From: Ypsolopha sequella
Taxonomy: Eukaryota > Arthropoda > Insecta > Lepidoptera > Ypsolophidae
Length of the DNA stretch: 64,000 nucleotides
Assembly: GCA_934047225.1 (NCBI GenBank)
Contig: OW203988.1
Location: 11,628,229 to 11,692,228 of the forward strand
Direction: 5' to 3'
Shown here: positions 34,585 through 47,269 of the stretch, in pieces
How the letters are laid out: each line of letters opens with the position of its first letter
How positions within the stretch are numbered: position 1 is the first letter of the stretch
Translations under genes and position numbers: made by a program
Notes under the pieces: model-generated
The model's database searches: none
What the model was told of the DNA's origin: nothing
Seen by the model: the letters and a program-made list of their open reading frames with translations, nothing else

Positions 34585-35040
34585 TAGTAGTCTATGCTAC
34601 TAGGGCGAAAAGGAATAAATTACGAGGACGATTAAAACACGAGCGTAGCGAGCGTTTTAAACGTAACCGAGTAATTTATTGCTTTTACGCCCGTGTATCA
34701 TACTACGTTTTTCAATGCGTAGTGTGAGGAAATGAAAACAAATATAATCTTGTGAACTTTAAATTATGACTGGCTCAAAAGGATTGTATCCAGAGCCGTT
34801 AAACAGTGGACAAAAAGTATAACATATATGGTACACAGGAAAGGCTGCAGATTAGCCAACCATTGCAAACAAATAAAAAATAAATAATAATAAAGCCCTA
34901 GGGCAAAATAATCGACTTTCTGTTCGGTTTTGATGCATAAAAAGTGGGCCTTTACGAGCACATGCATTGAAATAGTAGTTTATGCTACAAGGGCGAAAAG
35001 GAATAAATCACGAGGATGATTTAAAACACGAGCGTAGCTA
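34585..35040 (-). mobile_element. Dispersed element copy C plus a head fragment of another copy
   Basis: 34585-34972 is the full element in reverse. It is followed at once (34974-35040) by a second start of the same element (TAGTAGTTTATGCTACAAGG) that breaks off after GAGCGTAGCTACGTC, so the two lie head to tail. Confidence 0.7.
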
Positions 35041-35652
35041 CGTCAAGTCAAAAACGAAAGTCCACTCTAGTAACTTTACTTCCACGAGAGCAAAGCCGCG
35101 GGCAAAGCCTAATTTAATACGTAATATATTTAAAGATTTACAGTAGGAACCGGGGAACATACATATATTTAGATATATTGTAGTGGGTTAATTGATAGTT
35201 TTATAGAATAAGTATAATAAACCTATAATATATCATAATTCGTAGTTGCATGTATAGTAATAAAAAAAAGTTCTTTATTGGTTGCATTTTACCGTTAAAT
35301 GTATTTGTCCGCTGGTAGTCCAGTAAATTAAAGATTTGAGGTCGAATTAAAGATACACTAGTAAAATGACTTCGAAATAATAGTATTTGTATATTACTGA
35401 CACCCCCATTCCGGTTTTCTTTTCCGTTACCAAAATAATTAGACTCTTATTAATATTGTTCCTAGCAATAGTCTAATTAATGTGGTTCCCAAAAAAAAAT
35501 GTTTTGAATTTTCAGTTCGTTTCCTTCTCCATGCAAATTGACTTGCATTAATTAGATTGACTGGACTAAATAGTAAACCATCTCAATTATAGTTCTTATT
35601 TTGCTGTCAAAAAGTGGTTACCTGAACTGCATATATGTGTCTATTCTCTATA

Positions 35653-35765
35653 CCAAGGCTGGCCAAACCTAGGCACACGGGCCACGAAGTGGCCCGCCAA
35701 GGCGTTTGAATTTGCCCGCCAGCACTTCGGTCGGCAGGCTAGCCGACAAATTACTATCAGGAAAA
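35653..35765 (+). repeat. hAT-like terminal fragment
   Basis: CAAGGCTGGCCAAACCTAGG followed by GGGCCACGAAGTGGCCCGCC resembles the CAGGGCTGGCCAACCT..GGCCCG ends of hAT elements. No opposite end was found. Confidence 0.4.
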
Positions 35766-36349
35766 ACACTTTATATTAAATAAAAAGAAATATGTTATTT
35801 CATTCCATTTACAAATAAAGTTAATTATAGCATATTTTGTCTTTTTTGTGTATAAATTACTTTATGAATATGATGGAGTGGTGGCCCGGGGCCGCCACAA
35901 TCTAAGAAATTTTGCTCACCTGGAAAATCTATTGGCCAGCCTCTATACCTATCTAACCCTAAAAGAGTAATCAAATAATGACATACTTGACAGAAAATAA
36001 ATATACAACGCTTTACCTGCATAATGTAAATAAAGACGTAGGTAGTCGTTACATAATACCTTCTTATTTGTTTTTGTGACAAGAGGTAAATTTATTTAAC
36101 ATATTTCAATTTTATGTAGTTTGAGATTTATGACCATTTATGCTTTATTGCATTTCTGGGGCTTGGCACATCTATTGCTATTAGATGTGGAGATGTTACA
36201 GAAATATTTGTAAAATTGCATTTAATTATTGTTGTCTAGTCGTCTGCTGTTAAACTGTTAATTGGATAACAATACTGCTTTGTAATAGGAATTTTATATC
36301 GCAATAATATTTTTTTTATATTACATACGCTGAAATGAGAAAAAATGAG

Positions 36350-36510
36350 CCAAGTGCGAGTCGGACTCGAATATAAGAATCAGATTACCCACGGCTGAAG
36401 CTGTAGGTAGACCCCTGTGCCAGACGGATAGACACACAGCGGAAGTTTGGTAATGGGTTCCCATTTAGCGCTCTTTGGATACAGAAATGGTACGGAACCA
36501 TAAAAATCTC
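36350..36510 (+). repeat. Shortened relative of the 'GGCCAAGTGCGAG' repeat
   Basis: GAGCCAAGTGCGAGTCGGAC at the start and AGACGGATAGACACACAGCG..GGTACGGAACCATAAAAA at the end, with the middle replaced. Confidence 0.55.
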
Positions 36511-37452
36511 TTTCATGTTGTTATGAATATCAAGAAAAGATTTCTTCGTAATCCTTCATCTTTAAAATAAACATCGGTTATGTAAACTTATGTACTTACG
36601 TGCAGTTACATAAATAATTTAGCTAATATGCCTGACTTCGAGTAACCTCAATGGTACGCATAAAACAAGAAGAAAATCTATTAAGAAATTTTCGTGCCAA
36701 GTAAAAACATTAGCTTTTTCTTACTCGATGAATGAAGCTAGTTTCGACGTGAGCCGAAGGTTTATACTCAGAGCATAAGAAAAGTCATTTTTTATACTTT
36801 TTTTACTGCCTTTCAGGTGGAGTAGACATTATCTTATCATCAGAATCACTTTATGGAAAATTCACTACGTTTTCCCAAGTCTTTTATGACCTTACCCTGC
36901 TGCGCAATTTTCGAGAAATCCGTGAAAAACCACCCAAAATTGTATGTCCAAAACTTTATCTCCGAAGCTGGTGGACCGAAAAATTAGAAAAAACCATGGT
37001 AATATGTGCTTACGTATAGATTACAGGAAAAATATAGCGGATGAAAATTTCACGAAAACAAAATGAAAACATAAAATTTTTGCATCCACTATATAGGTAC
37101 GCGAGTCTGAGTCACACTTGACCGGTTTGTTTTCATACATTTTTGACGTTTGACAAATGAGTTTAAATCTGAATAGGAACCCTTAACCGTATTAGCCGTT
37201 TATAATTAAATAATCGTGAACATGACATTAAAAAAATATATGGATGTGTTAGCTGCAAGGTCCAGTCACAAGTAAAGCGAAGTAGGTTAACCGATGCATG
37301 TGGCGGTCAAACGACAAACAATTTACACAATTCACAAATCTTGTAACGTTTTCGTGGTTACCCTGTAATGTAAACTGTTTACATTATTGTGATTAACACC
37401 TTGTCTTGCCAATAAAAACTTCGAAACGTCTTACTGTCAACAAACTAGGACT

Positions 37453-37462
37453 CTATTTAAAG
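37453..37462 (+). promoter_or_regulatory. TATA-like box of the plus-strand cuticle gene
   Basis: TATTTAAAGT about 90 bp upstream of the ATG. The same TATTTAA form precedes the gene at 49525-51100. No clear TCAGT initiator is seen about 30 bp downstream. Confidence 0.45.
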
Positions 37463-37546
37463 TTGGAGCCGTTATTCCAAAGTATACATCGCCAGGATTC
37501 GTCTGCGCATTAAGACATCTGAAAAAATACTCCCAAAAACTTTAAA

Positions 37547-40500
37547 ATGATGAAAATTGTAAGTGATAAAGTGGATGTAGCTTTTGTGAAGGAATTTAAA
37601 GTGTTTTATAAACAGTGGATTAAGTGGATAAAGTGAACCAAGACGCTACAACAAACTTGCTAATAAATAAACCATTATAGATATTATGGTAGAATGGAAG
37701 AAAAAAGGGAAATCTTTTGTGACACAGAGATGTCTTGATGTTGATAAAAAATTTATAGCTTTCTAACTACTGTACCCAAAGCAATAAAAATCTTAAAAAG
37801 AATTTGCTACTTATAATAAAAATCAAATTAAAAAAAACTTTTTCGGCCTCTCAAAATCTATAATTTTGTGACATACATTTTATTACCAAATTCTTGTTGA
37901 TTTTGCTGCGTCTCCCAATCTCTCTATCATGTTCTCTTTTTAAACTTCCCTTCATTGCAGACCCTGGTCGCCCTCGTTGCTGCTGTGGCCCTGGTCTGCG
38001 CCCAAGGTCAGGAGCCAGCTCCCGCAGCACCAGCCGTAGAGATCGTCAAACAGGACTCCGAGGTCGATGTCAATGGATATAACTTTGAGTAAGTAACAAA
38101 GATTTAGAAGATTTTGGTTCTTTCACCTTATTTTTGTGTATACATTTACCAATAGTCAAGCCGCGGGCAAAAGCTAGTCTTGAAACTTACTAATGGTTTT
38201 ATAATTCTGCACTCTCATGGTAAATTTATAAAATAAATGATGCATTATAATGTATTATTATCTATTAAATACCCACCCATAAATAAATTGAAAGTTCAAG
38301 GCTATTGTGATTTATAGTATTTATTTATGTTTTGATTTTGGTAATAGTTTGACATTTGACATTATCACAAAATCTTCACTTATGGCCCACTGACAATTAA
38401 CATTATATTTACCGCGTTCAATGTCTTCGCGGCATTTTACGACGGGCTCGATTACTTTGTTTAGATTTCAGATAAAATCCAACGCTAAAGGTTAATTCTA
38501 TACCAGGGTTTCTAAAACTTTTTCCACACGCGGACCACTTAAAATAAATTAAAACCCCGTTTCGCATGGAATTGTAGGAGAAGATAAAAAGGGAATGTAA
38601 AAATACTTTTTAATAGGTAGGACTGACTCTGGAAGATAACAGTAATAACTTGTGTTAGAATCAGTTAGATAATGAGACGAAAAGATTGCTGCTGCTGAGT
38701 TAGTTAAGAACGTTAAGAGCCAGCTTCACCATACATGCTCTTACGTTTAGATAATTCAGGATAATTATTAAATCAGAAATTTTTAAACGAAGCCGGTCAT
38801 TGATATAATTCAAAATCAAAAATGAACTTTGCACCTATTTTGATTAATCCATATTGCATTCATTATTATCTTAAAAACTATGTAAGGCTGGCCATTGACC
38901 TCGCACTCATGACATGGATCTCAGGGGTCCATGGACCCCAGGTTGACAGACCCTGCTCTATGATCATTTGAAAGGACCAGTAAATTGTTTGGGATCATTT
39001 TTACTATGCAATAAAATTTACCCACTTTTCTATCAAATTGAAATGTTGAAGGCAAGTTGCGTAGTTATTGCGTAATGAATATGCGCACGCATAAGTTGAC
39101 ACCAAGATGAAAAATATTTAAGACTCGCCTTGCATATTGTTAAGCATCCATACTGCGAAGGCTAACGATAAACCATCCATATAAACTTGTCGTAAGCCGG
39201 CAGCTATTAGATAAATATCCCAGACTTGTCTTGCTATGACCTACACGTATAAGTAACTTATCCCCAATTTCAAGTTTGAGATTTTCATGTTAAGCAGTGC
39301 TTAACTTATGAAATGCAGCTCTGTGATTGGCTGATTAGCCATCGAAGTATCGCTTAACAATATTTTATCAATTCAGAAACTGACCCATAAAAGTTTTTTC
39401 TACAAAATATGTATTTTAGACTGTTTAAAATATTCCAGTTAACGATTAAGTAAATACGAAGACTATGTCACGTCACACTGTATAAACAATGTGACTTTTT
39501 GATCATCGTCCAAATTCATACTGGAGGCTTGGTACGTGATCAGCATCATGAATCGATAAAAAATTTTGTATAATTCGTATAATGAAATTTCGACTTCCCA
39601 TAGTAATTCACTCCCAGTCCTGAGTGAATTACTATGGAGAGTCGAAATTTCATTTTATGAATTTTACAAAAATCGTTATTGATTCATGATGCTGATCACT
39701 TACAAAGGCTCAAGTACGAATTTGGACGATGTTCACAAATTCACCTTGTATAGTAAAAATACTTGTTTTACTACGTCATCACCACATAGTATAAAACAAA
39801 GTCTGTCCCTATGTATGCTTAGATCTTTAAAACTACGCAACAGATTTTGATGCGGTTTTTTATAATAGATAGAGTGATTTAAGAGAAAAATTTATATGTT
39901 TAATACATGCATAATATAGTAGAGAAACACTGATAATTTTAGAGGTTTCTAATGTGATGTCGTTAATGAACACATTTTTTAGCGCTTACATTGCAAACGC
40001 TAGCTGAAACCTACGAGATAGATCAAAATAATGTGCTACAGTATTGTACAACTTAAAAGAGCCTACAAAAAAGTCTACAATGGTGTATGTCTATCTCTTA
40101 GGGATAACCCACAATAACCATTTTTTATCCTTTACTTTTTACGAGAAATAATGGCTTATTTACGAAGCGATTTTAAGCAATACATCATTAATCCTTATCC
40201 AATTAAGTACCTTAAATACTGTAGTATATTTAGTATCAGCATTGCACCCGTGCAAAGCCGGGGCGGGTTGCTAGTTAAAAATATAATATGAATTATCAGA
40301 ATTCCCAGTGTAGGTACCCGATTGCTCTTAGCTCTCTACAAATATAGTAAAATGCAGCAGTTTCCAAGTGACTAATGATTGAATGTATGAAAATTCCTTA
40401 AATTTTAGTTAAGGAGCAAACTGTATTCTGTATGTAAAACTTCATGAAAGGAATTTTGAAAATAATATTAACGTTTATACCTTTATCTTATTTTTTTTCG

Positions 40501-42039
40501 TTTGTTTACGTAAGTCATGGAATATTACAAGATGACGTATATTTCACAAAAAAATATCCAGCCGATTCTTACCTAGAGGAATACAAACGTGGTGTGTTTT
40601 GAAAATGTTTTATTGTTTTTTAGAAAATGAGTGATAGAAATGTAAGAATTATTTTACAAAGATTTATTTGACACGCGACAGGATTCAGAAAAAAAAATCC
40701 GTACAAAATGACATTATGACGTCATACACCGGCTAAGTCAAATTTCGAGACAAAACACCCAAAATTAAATTATTCTATAGCTCATTACCTATCCATAGCC
40801 ACCAATCATAAACTTGCTTCATTCAAAATCCCACGGAATTACATATGATATGCATTACTATAAGACTATATTACTGAATGAGTGAGTAAGGATCGAAAAA
40901 GTAATGTGAAAGTCATATGACATAAAGACGATATGTCATGGCTAACTCATCGAAGAGACAAGCCCATACATAGTATATGATTATGTATGCATTTTATTTA
41001 GTTTCTTTGCTGATCACGATAGAGAGATGCGGCTGTGCAATAGCAAAACATTAGCACTTCTAGAAGCGAAAACAGATTTTTACAATGATTCATTTCATTT
41101 TCATGCTGCACGACTCTGGAACCGATTACCGCTTTCTATACAATAAAAATTCATTCAAGATCACTTTTCTGAAGCACTTTTTTCATTTCGAATACCCGTT
41201 GAAATAAAACTTCATCTATATATCACCCTTATTTTTATTTACTTGTGTACTTATACGTATATATTTATTAAGATTAAGTTTATTTTGCGAAATCCATCGC
41301 TATGAATACTCTAAATATTATTAAAGTGCATTACAAACTAGAAAAGATCAATCAGAAACAAACCCAATAACAAGAATTTGAAAACAAACATTTCTTGTCT
41401 TTGGGTTTGTTTCTGATTGATCTTTTCTAGTTTGTCATGCACTTTAATAATATTTAGAGAATATATTTATGTTTATTTCATATATATTTTAATTTTAAGT
41501 ACGTTTATGTATTTCTTGTTTAGTATGTATATGTTAAGCAAAAAAAATAAACATATTCTTTTATTATGTTAGCATCATGTAAATTTAGTTTAAATAGCCC
41601 TCAGATAAATTTTTAACATTTAAAATACCCATTTTCATGTTAGTTTTATTAATATATTTTCTTTCTACCCAAAGGTTGCCTGGGAGATATTGCTATAAGC
41701 AATAAGTGACGCTTTCTCTGAAGACTGTTCTCTATGTAAAAATTCGTTTTAAATATCAATGTAAATGTACAAAAATGTAATAAATAAAATAAAATAAATA
41801 TATAAATTAACCAATATCTGATTTTCTTCAGATTCGAGACCAGCGACGGCACTTCCAGACAAGAGCAGGGAGAATACAAGAACGACACTGACCAACAAGG
41901 GCTTTCAGTAAAGGGTAGCTACAAGTACATCGCCCCAGATGGTCAACACATCCAGGTCACCTTCCTAGCTGACAAGAATGGCTACCAGCCCAAACTGTCC
42001 GAAGACGGTCAGAACACTCCCGCGCCCGCTCAAGCATGA
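37547..42039 (+). CDS. Cuticle protein, RR-1 chitin-binding (CPR) family, endocuticle/larval cuticle type
   Basis: Secreted chitin-binding cuticle protein. Coding exons 37547-37558, 37961-38088 and 41832-42039 join to 115 residues. Two ATGs stand side by side at 37547 and 37550, giving MMKI, then the hydrophobic run TLVALVAAVALVCAQ (signal peptide, cut near residue 18-20). A Pro/Ala linker (QEPAPAAPA) leads to VNGYNFEFETSDGTSRQEQG at 41-60, GSYKYIAPDG at 75-84, VTFLAD at 89-94 and GYQP at 97-100, matching the RR-1 consensus. The tail is Ala/Pro-rich. Introns are phase 0 and phase 2, at the same places as in the sister genes. Intron 2 is 3.7 kb and holds a hAT-like element, a TACAAGGTG-type MITE and a near-perfect 151 bp palindrome. 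A TATTTAAAG box lies about 95 bp upstream. It is the only one of the four genes on the plus strand. Confidence 0.93.
38504..38955. mobile_element. hAT-like non-autonomous element in intron 2 of the plus-strand cuticle gene
   Basis: Left end CAGGGTTTCTAAAACTTTTT..CCGCGGACCACTT-like sequence, right end GGACCCCAGGTTGACAGACCCTG. Flanks TTCTATAC and CTCTATGA agree at five of eight positions and may be an aged target duplication. No coding. Confidence 0.6.
39481..39752. mobile_element. MITE, TACAAGGTG family, ~270 bp, intronic
   Basis: GTGACTTTTTGATCATCGTC at the left and GACGATGTTCACAAATTCAC at the right; the middle is itself palindromic around CACTCCCAGTCCTGAGTG. Lies in intron 2 of the gene at 37547-42039. 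Confidence 0.8.
41309..41459. mobile_element. Near-perfect 151 bp palindrome in an intron
   Basis: Arms of about 68 bp (CTCTAAATATTATTAAAGTG to ACAAGAA) differ at only about three positions, around a loop of about 15 nt. It lies 370 bp before exon 3 of the plus-strand cuticle gene, so every pre-mRNA would carry a long hairpin. Confidence 0.9.
41660..41800 (+). repeat. Retroposon 3' tail (AAAGGTTGCCTGG family), (AATA)n end
   Basis: CCCAAAGGTTGCCTGGGAG, TGCTATAAGCAATAAGTGAC and a terminal AATAAATAAAATAAAATAAA; same family as 12735-12870. It lies right next to exon 3 of the cuticle gene. Confidence 0.65.
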
Positions 42040-42143
42040 ACCCACGCCTATGGCTTAGGCGTCTAATTTGAACTCTTGAATTTATTAATACTCCTATACG
42101 TTGTGTTTACATCTAGTCTACGTAAATATCAACATCGTTTATA

Positions 42144-42149
42144 AATAAA
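42144..42149 (+). terminator. Poly(A) signal AATAAA of the plus-strand cuticle gene
   Basis: Canonical AATAAA in TATAAATAAATC, about 105 nt downstream of the TGA at 42037-42039, giving a short 3' UTR typical of cuticle mRNAs. Confidence 0.65.
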
Positions 42150-42306
42150 TCTTTATAAAAACGACAAACTTTGTGAAGTTTCATTTACGACAAATATAAA
42201 CCTTATAAAATATTTATAACTATTGTATATGATTACGCTCAACATGAAATAATGCCACTTATCAAACTTAACCTGCGTGAAATAAAAATGAGTTTGCCTC
42301 TTTACA

Positions 42307-42346
42307 ACATTTACAGAAAGTATAAAAAAAAACTTTCTGTAAATGT
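42307..42346. other. Perfect 15 bp stem hairpin past the cuticle gene
   Basis: ACATTTACAGAAAGT and ACTTTCTGTAAATGT form a perfect 15 bp stem around ten AT bases. It lies about 160 bp past the poly(A) signal. Confidence 0.8.
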
Positions 42347-42796
42347 GATTTATTATTATCACATGATTTTATAAAATATAGGTACTGATACTATAATAAT
42401 ACTAAATACTAAATACTCCTACATGAAGATTTCTATGAAAATCAATTGCGTTTAAAAAGCTAAGAACAGTAGCAAAATTTTTTTTTTCGATATTTCAAAA
42501 GATGACGAAGACAAAGGCAATCAAAGCGAGCTTAACAGCATGTCTCGTGACGTCATCTGACATGATCTCATATCAAAGTGATAAATATTGCTATCGCAAA
42601 CTTCGGTAATAATAGGAATTTTTCAAAAATTCAAAAGATTTTGTGCATTGCAATGACTTATTAATCAGTTACCATGAAAAATATACTGAAATTTCACTAC
42701 AGGAGATGAGCTGATTGGTAAAAAAAAATCAGGCTAGCTATGTACCGGGTGTAAATGGAAAATTGGACAATTGTCTTTAAATGAAACCACATAATC

Positions 42797-42935
42797 TACT
42801 TATTTAGGGGGCTCAATCTTGAGATCCAGGTTCGATCCCCGGTCGGGCATGCGCCAATGAGTTTTTAGAAATTTATGTGCACCTCTGTTACCCCCTCGGG
42901 GATTTATGTCGTGGCGATACATTATAAAATGTTTA
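42797..42935 (+). repeat. tRNA-related SINE
   Basis: GATCCAGGTTCGATCCCCGG contains a pol III B box, then GCGCCAATGAGTTTTTAG and CCCCTCGGGGATTTATG. Relatives at 18685-18795 and, weaker, 47715-47830. Confidence 0.55.
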
Positions 42936-43039
42936 TTTCATCTGGAAGAATGAAGATGAATTCTTCTTTTTGACAATATATGAGTGTTACACTTACATGT
43001 CATTATTGTAGAGGATGAATACTGCCCCTCAATAAGTCA

Positions 43040-43525
43040 TATTTCCCTAGTCAATTCAAAGAGACACACCTCTTCCACATCCAACAATCTTGTCATAAAA
43101 CTCTTCTATTCTTCAGTATGTCGCCAATTTGGTCAACATACGTCCTTGTAAGTCGGCCAGGTCGAGCTGTATCTTCCACTTGCGCACCATAAATTTCTTT
43201 CGTCATTCTACTTTCATTTATCCTCTATGTGCAAATCACCGAAATATTCCTTTTTCTATTCTAGCCACTACATCTTCTTTCAGGCCGCAACGATCCCGTA
43301 TGTTGATATTTTTCGCTCTGCCATTCAATGTTTAACCACACATACTTCGTAAGGAACGCTTTTCCACTGCATTCTACTTTAATGTTTTTCTTGCCAAGGC
43401 CAACATTCACTACCATACATAAGTGTAGGAGCTAACACTCCATTATGAACCGCCAATCGTGCCTTTGCAGTCACATTTTGGCTGCCCATCAAGGAATGGC
43501 TCCATTTATTTCCCATGACAAGCGT
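43040..43525 (-). pseudogene. Non-LTR retrotransposon, reverse transcriptase C-terminal part
   Basis: On the minus strand ARLAVHNGVLAPTLMYGSEC appears near 43400-43470, followed by IEKGIFR-type sequence, TKEIYGAQVE and RRVL..KSV-like decayed stretches near 43060-43260. It is the same LINE family as 6180-6515 but extends further upstream and is more damaged by stops and frameshifts. Confidence 0.7.
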
Positions 43526-44094
43526 GAGTATATTATTTACGAATGTAGACTTATTATTTTTTCAAAAGAAATATCTTTTATCACAGTCGCCCGTTTAAAT
43601 GAAGTTAGAAGATATTAACTTTTAAATCTGTACACCTAACATACCAAAGTAAGAAAGCAATAAACATCCTTTTTGCAGATATCTTAATTACCACAACAAA
43701 AACATGTTGTTGTCACTTTTAACCTCTGTGAGTTTCATTAAAAGTGTCCACATTAACATTCCAATTGAAAGATCTGAGGAAATCATGATAAACTGGTCGA
43801 CTTTCTAGATTTCGACATCCAGGTTTCATTCAACTTTACAATTCCACTTTTTAAACCTTAATTGCATTTCATTTTATTTTGATTGGGACTTTCGTATTGC
43901 GCAAAAAAGACTCTTTTCTCGACTTATGTAAGTATTCTTGGACTTCATATTGCAAGATGAAAAATTATTTATGTTATAAAAATTAAATTTAAAAAATTCG
44001 TAATATATTGTTGAGTTGCAATTGCAATTCGTAATATATTGTCAATTGCAACGTCTTTGTATTATTTAATATTCTAAACTCCGAGTTTCAGACA

Positions 44095-44640
44095 AATTCC
44101 GCCTGCAAGTAAGTTTTCAGCTTAAGACTGTACATGAGCCTAGAGCATGAACAACGCCAGACTTACGAGGATTCGTTTGAAGAAATTCAGACTCTTCTTG
44201 TATTGAAAAACAAATAATTGTTTTATTGATCTTTTATCTAGGGGTATTAAGATTTATACCTTTGTCAAAAAAAAAAGTTTTCCACTCTCTTTTTTTTGGT
44301 TTTTAAACGTTCGTTTTAAATATGCGGTTAAGAGATAAACTTATTTTTTTTCCATAAAATAGATAATAGTAATTGGAAGGGATGTTACTTAAATCCAATG
44401 TTTTTTTCCCTACAAAATATTTCAGTATTAGCTAAAAACACACCAATTTGTTGTTTTGTTTAACTACGTGATCATTAGTATTATGTATATCATTAGTATA
44501 TACGCGTCCAAGAAAAAAAGGCCAATGAGCCAACATAATAATCGCCTCTATCAAAAGCAAATACGGTCTTTGCCATTGGACTTATTGTGCTGGACGGGTT
44601 ACAAAAAAAGTTGCTAGGGTAGACTATCCTCTTAATCCCT
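44095..44640 (+). repeat. Dispersed repeat, inverted relative of 4557-5060
   Basis: CTAGAGCATGAACAACGCCA, TCGTTTGAAGAAATTCAG, CCCTACAAAATATTTCAGTA and TTATTGTGCTGGACGGGT match the reverse of the copy near 4.6-5.0 kb in order. Confidence 0.65.
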
Positions 44641-46730
44641 GCAGTTTTTTCTAAGTATGCTACAAACGGACGGACTAGCCAAGCACGTCTTATTCGCTAT
44701 ATTATATACCTTTTTTGTAGTTTCAGTTTATAGTCACGTGGCATAAAACTGTATTTTGAAGGTACCGTTACCGGGCGGATAATAGCACCAAATTTGTTTT
44801 ATGAAGATACTGATAAATGTTAGCCTAGGAGAATGCTAAAAAAAAATTCTTTCTTTCTTTCTTTTCAAAAACTGTAAATAAAATTAAAAGCAAAAAAATT
44901 GCTTTTAATTTTCGATTACAAATTTATGAAATCTAAGAAACAAAAAAAAATATGAAGCGAAAAAAAACTTTTTTTTTCTGAGGCTAAAATTTATCGTTGC
45001 ACCCTAAGGTACTTTCATAACAATTTCGGTGCTAATATCCACCTGGGTAACTGTAATTTCACCAAGCCATTTTACTGTTAGTTTGGTTTCATCTTTGAAA
45101 GTGCGCCTTTTTTAAACGACACACAATTTGGTACAATACTGCTGTTGTGAATATTTTTGCTCTGCATTTAACACTAGGCGCAATCACGTAAACATTTTCA
45201 ACGGTATTCCATATTATTCTCCCTTAGGGAATAAAATAGTATAAATAATTATTTTATATATGTATATTGTAGCATTACTTTTTAAATTTAGTAAGCTACT
45301 TTATAATCACGAGTGTAATTTTGTTAACTTGGTCGATTCGGCCTAAATTTGGACTGCCACCAGGCAAGCCTGGTGACAGCCAAAAAAAAAAGATAAATCA
45401 GGATAAAGACACTATATAATTTTTTTTGAATATACTAAAAATAACAAAACTGAATTAAAAAATGGTATAAAACACAAGAATATCAGAAGAGTATTAGGTA
45501 CGTCGGAACTTATAAAATTAACACAAAAAAATACCTAGTCTATCTTGTTTTAGGATTTTGGTTTTGGAGCTTGAACGACGCTTGGCTTACGATATTATGG
45601 ATTCGAATTTGAATATTAAAACTAGTTTATAGGATCCCAGAAACTACAATTTCGCGGAAGTATTAATAACTTCTAGTCGAGAGAAAATATAACTTTAAGG
45701 TATTAAAAGCAATCGTTATCTAGCTTTACATTAAGGAAGAAAATGATTGATTCAGAGTCTATTAAATGCCAGGCTACAGATATAAAAACCTGATAGGGGT
45801 GTCTTCGTGACGTAGGTGTTTGCAGTCTTCCCACGGAGTAGTCAATCAAACCGTGATTGTCATACGCCAACTTCTGGTATAACTCGGGAAGCTTACCCCA
45901 TCAGCGACGTGGTCCGTACCTTCGGCCTCATTTCATATTCGCAACCATACAGGATGGAAAGGTGGCGCGCGAAAAATGGGAGAAATGGAAAAAAAACTGG
46001 AAAGACCCTTAAATAATCTGAAGGGTCGCTGTAAAGAAATAAAACAACAGCGTCAAGACATGCCTACGAAATCTGGGCAAGGAAATTAACGTATTGCAAA
46101 CGGGACAAAAGGGATTTTCAGAGAATGAAACCAAAAGTACACAAAACTTACCAGGAAATGAAGAAAAAACAGGCTTCCATGGTTCTATGGCAAATGTGCT
46201 CTGTTTCGAGAATCCAACCAGACTTCAAATTTCATATTATAATTTTCTGTGGCAAATTTTGCAATCCTTCTATGACGATACTCTTCGATATGAAAAAAAT
46301 AACAAAAAAATGTGACAAAATATTCCAAATTTTCGAATTTGAAAATTCAGTAAAGAAATCAACGACAAAGTAAGACAAAAATAGTTGAAAAAGGTTGGAT
46401 ACCTGTAGCGAATGCTACAATATGTATATTGAATGTATAGTATGTAAATGCAAACTTGATACTATTTGTAAGTAAGCAGATAGATACAACATATATTTTT
46501 TCATTTTATTATAGGACTATCAAATTGTTTAACAGATCGAAGAAAAAAAGGCTTGGCCTAAATATTGATACTGTTTTTGATCTATCAGTCACCTCTCGTT
46601 ATCTTACTTCAATTTTAAGAGCTCTTACGCGCGTTGATGTCTTTTATATGTATGTAGAAATAATTGTCTCATTACAAGAAATATAAATATTTAAATACCT
46701 TAATAAACCTATTTATACAATAAGGCTAAT
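44640..46730. other. Spacer without recognised gene
   Basis: A hairpin ATTAAAAGCAA / TTGCTTTTAAT lies at 44884-44910. 45816-46370 is less AT-rich and holds three short overlapping open frames (61-82 codons) with basic, low-complexity products and no recognised domain; it could be a decayed repeat. Nothing else is seen. Confidence 0.35.
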
Positions 46731-46732
46731 TA

Positions 46733-47065
46733 GAAATGTGTCCTTTGCTATCAATATAAATTTATAATAATTTGCTTCCGACTGATTTGACAGATGGATG
46801 ACAGATGAGTAGACAGACAGAGACAGACGACTTTTTTATAAGCAATCCTTAGAATAAGGAAAACAAATTCTTAGAAGCAATCACATATCGCAATCAGTAT
46901 AATGTCTGAAATTCTCAAGTGACGCCATTTACGTCAATTCTTAAACAAGTCATAAAAAATAATGATTCATTTACCTATCTACCAATATCATGAAAACTAT
47001 GTCCAAAAATGGCGTAAACATGAAAAAAAAAATTTTAGTATTAAGCCATGGGAATTATTGTACTT
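46733..47065 (+). repeat. Dispersed repeat, copy of 32130-32460
   Basis: Starts ATGTGTCCTTTGCTATCAAT and ends AAGCCATGGGAATT; carries a TAGACAGACAGAGACAGAC stretch. Confidence 0.65.
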
Positions 47066-47269
47066 TTATTATATTTAATACAAACTAAACTACTATTTAC
47101 CCTTTTACCCTCAACGGAAAGGAGCCAGTTTGTACATTTACGGAGCTATTTGCGAATGATTTTGACGGCTATGCGGCTGCCATAATGGGTTGTTAGCAGT
47201 TATGGGTACATTATTTTTGTTCAGTCTGAACGTAAAGCTGTGTGCCCATATTTGTGCCCAAGTACGATA

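Noticed and set aside
34440..34727. Plus-strand open frame of 95 codons with a hydrophobic stretch
   Set aside because: It runs across the border of the reversed copy C element (starts 34585), so it is a shadow of repeat sequence.
38504..38955. Extra exon inside intron 2 of the plus-strand cuticle gene
   Set aside because: The region has hAT-like ends and no open frame in phase with the flanking exons; exons 2 and 3 join perfectly without it.
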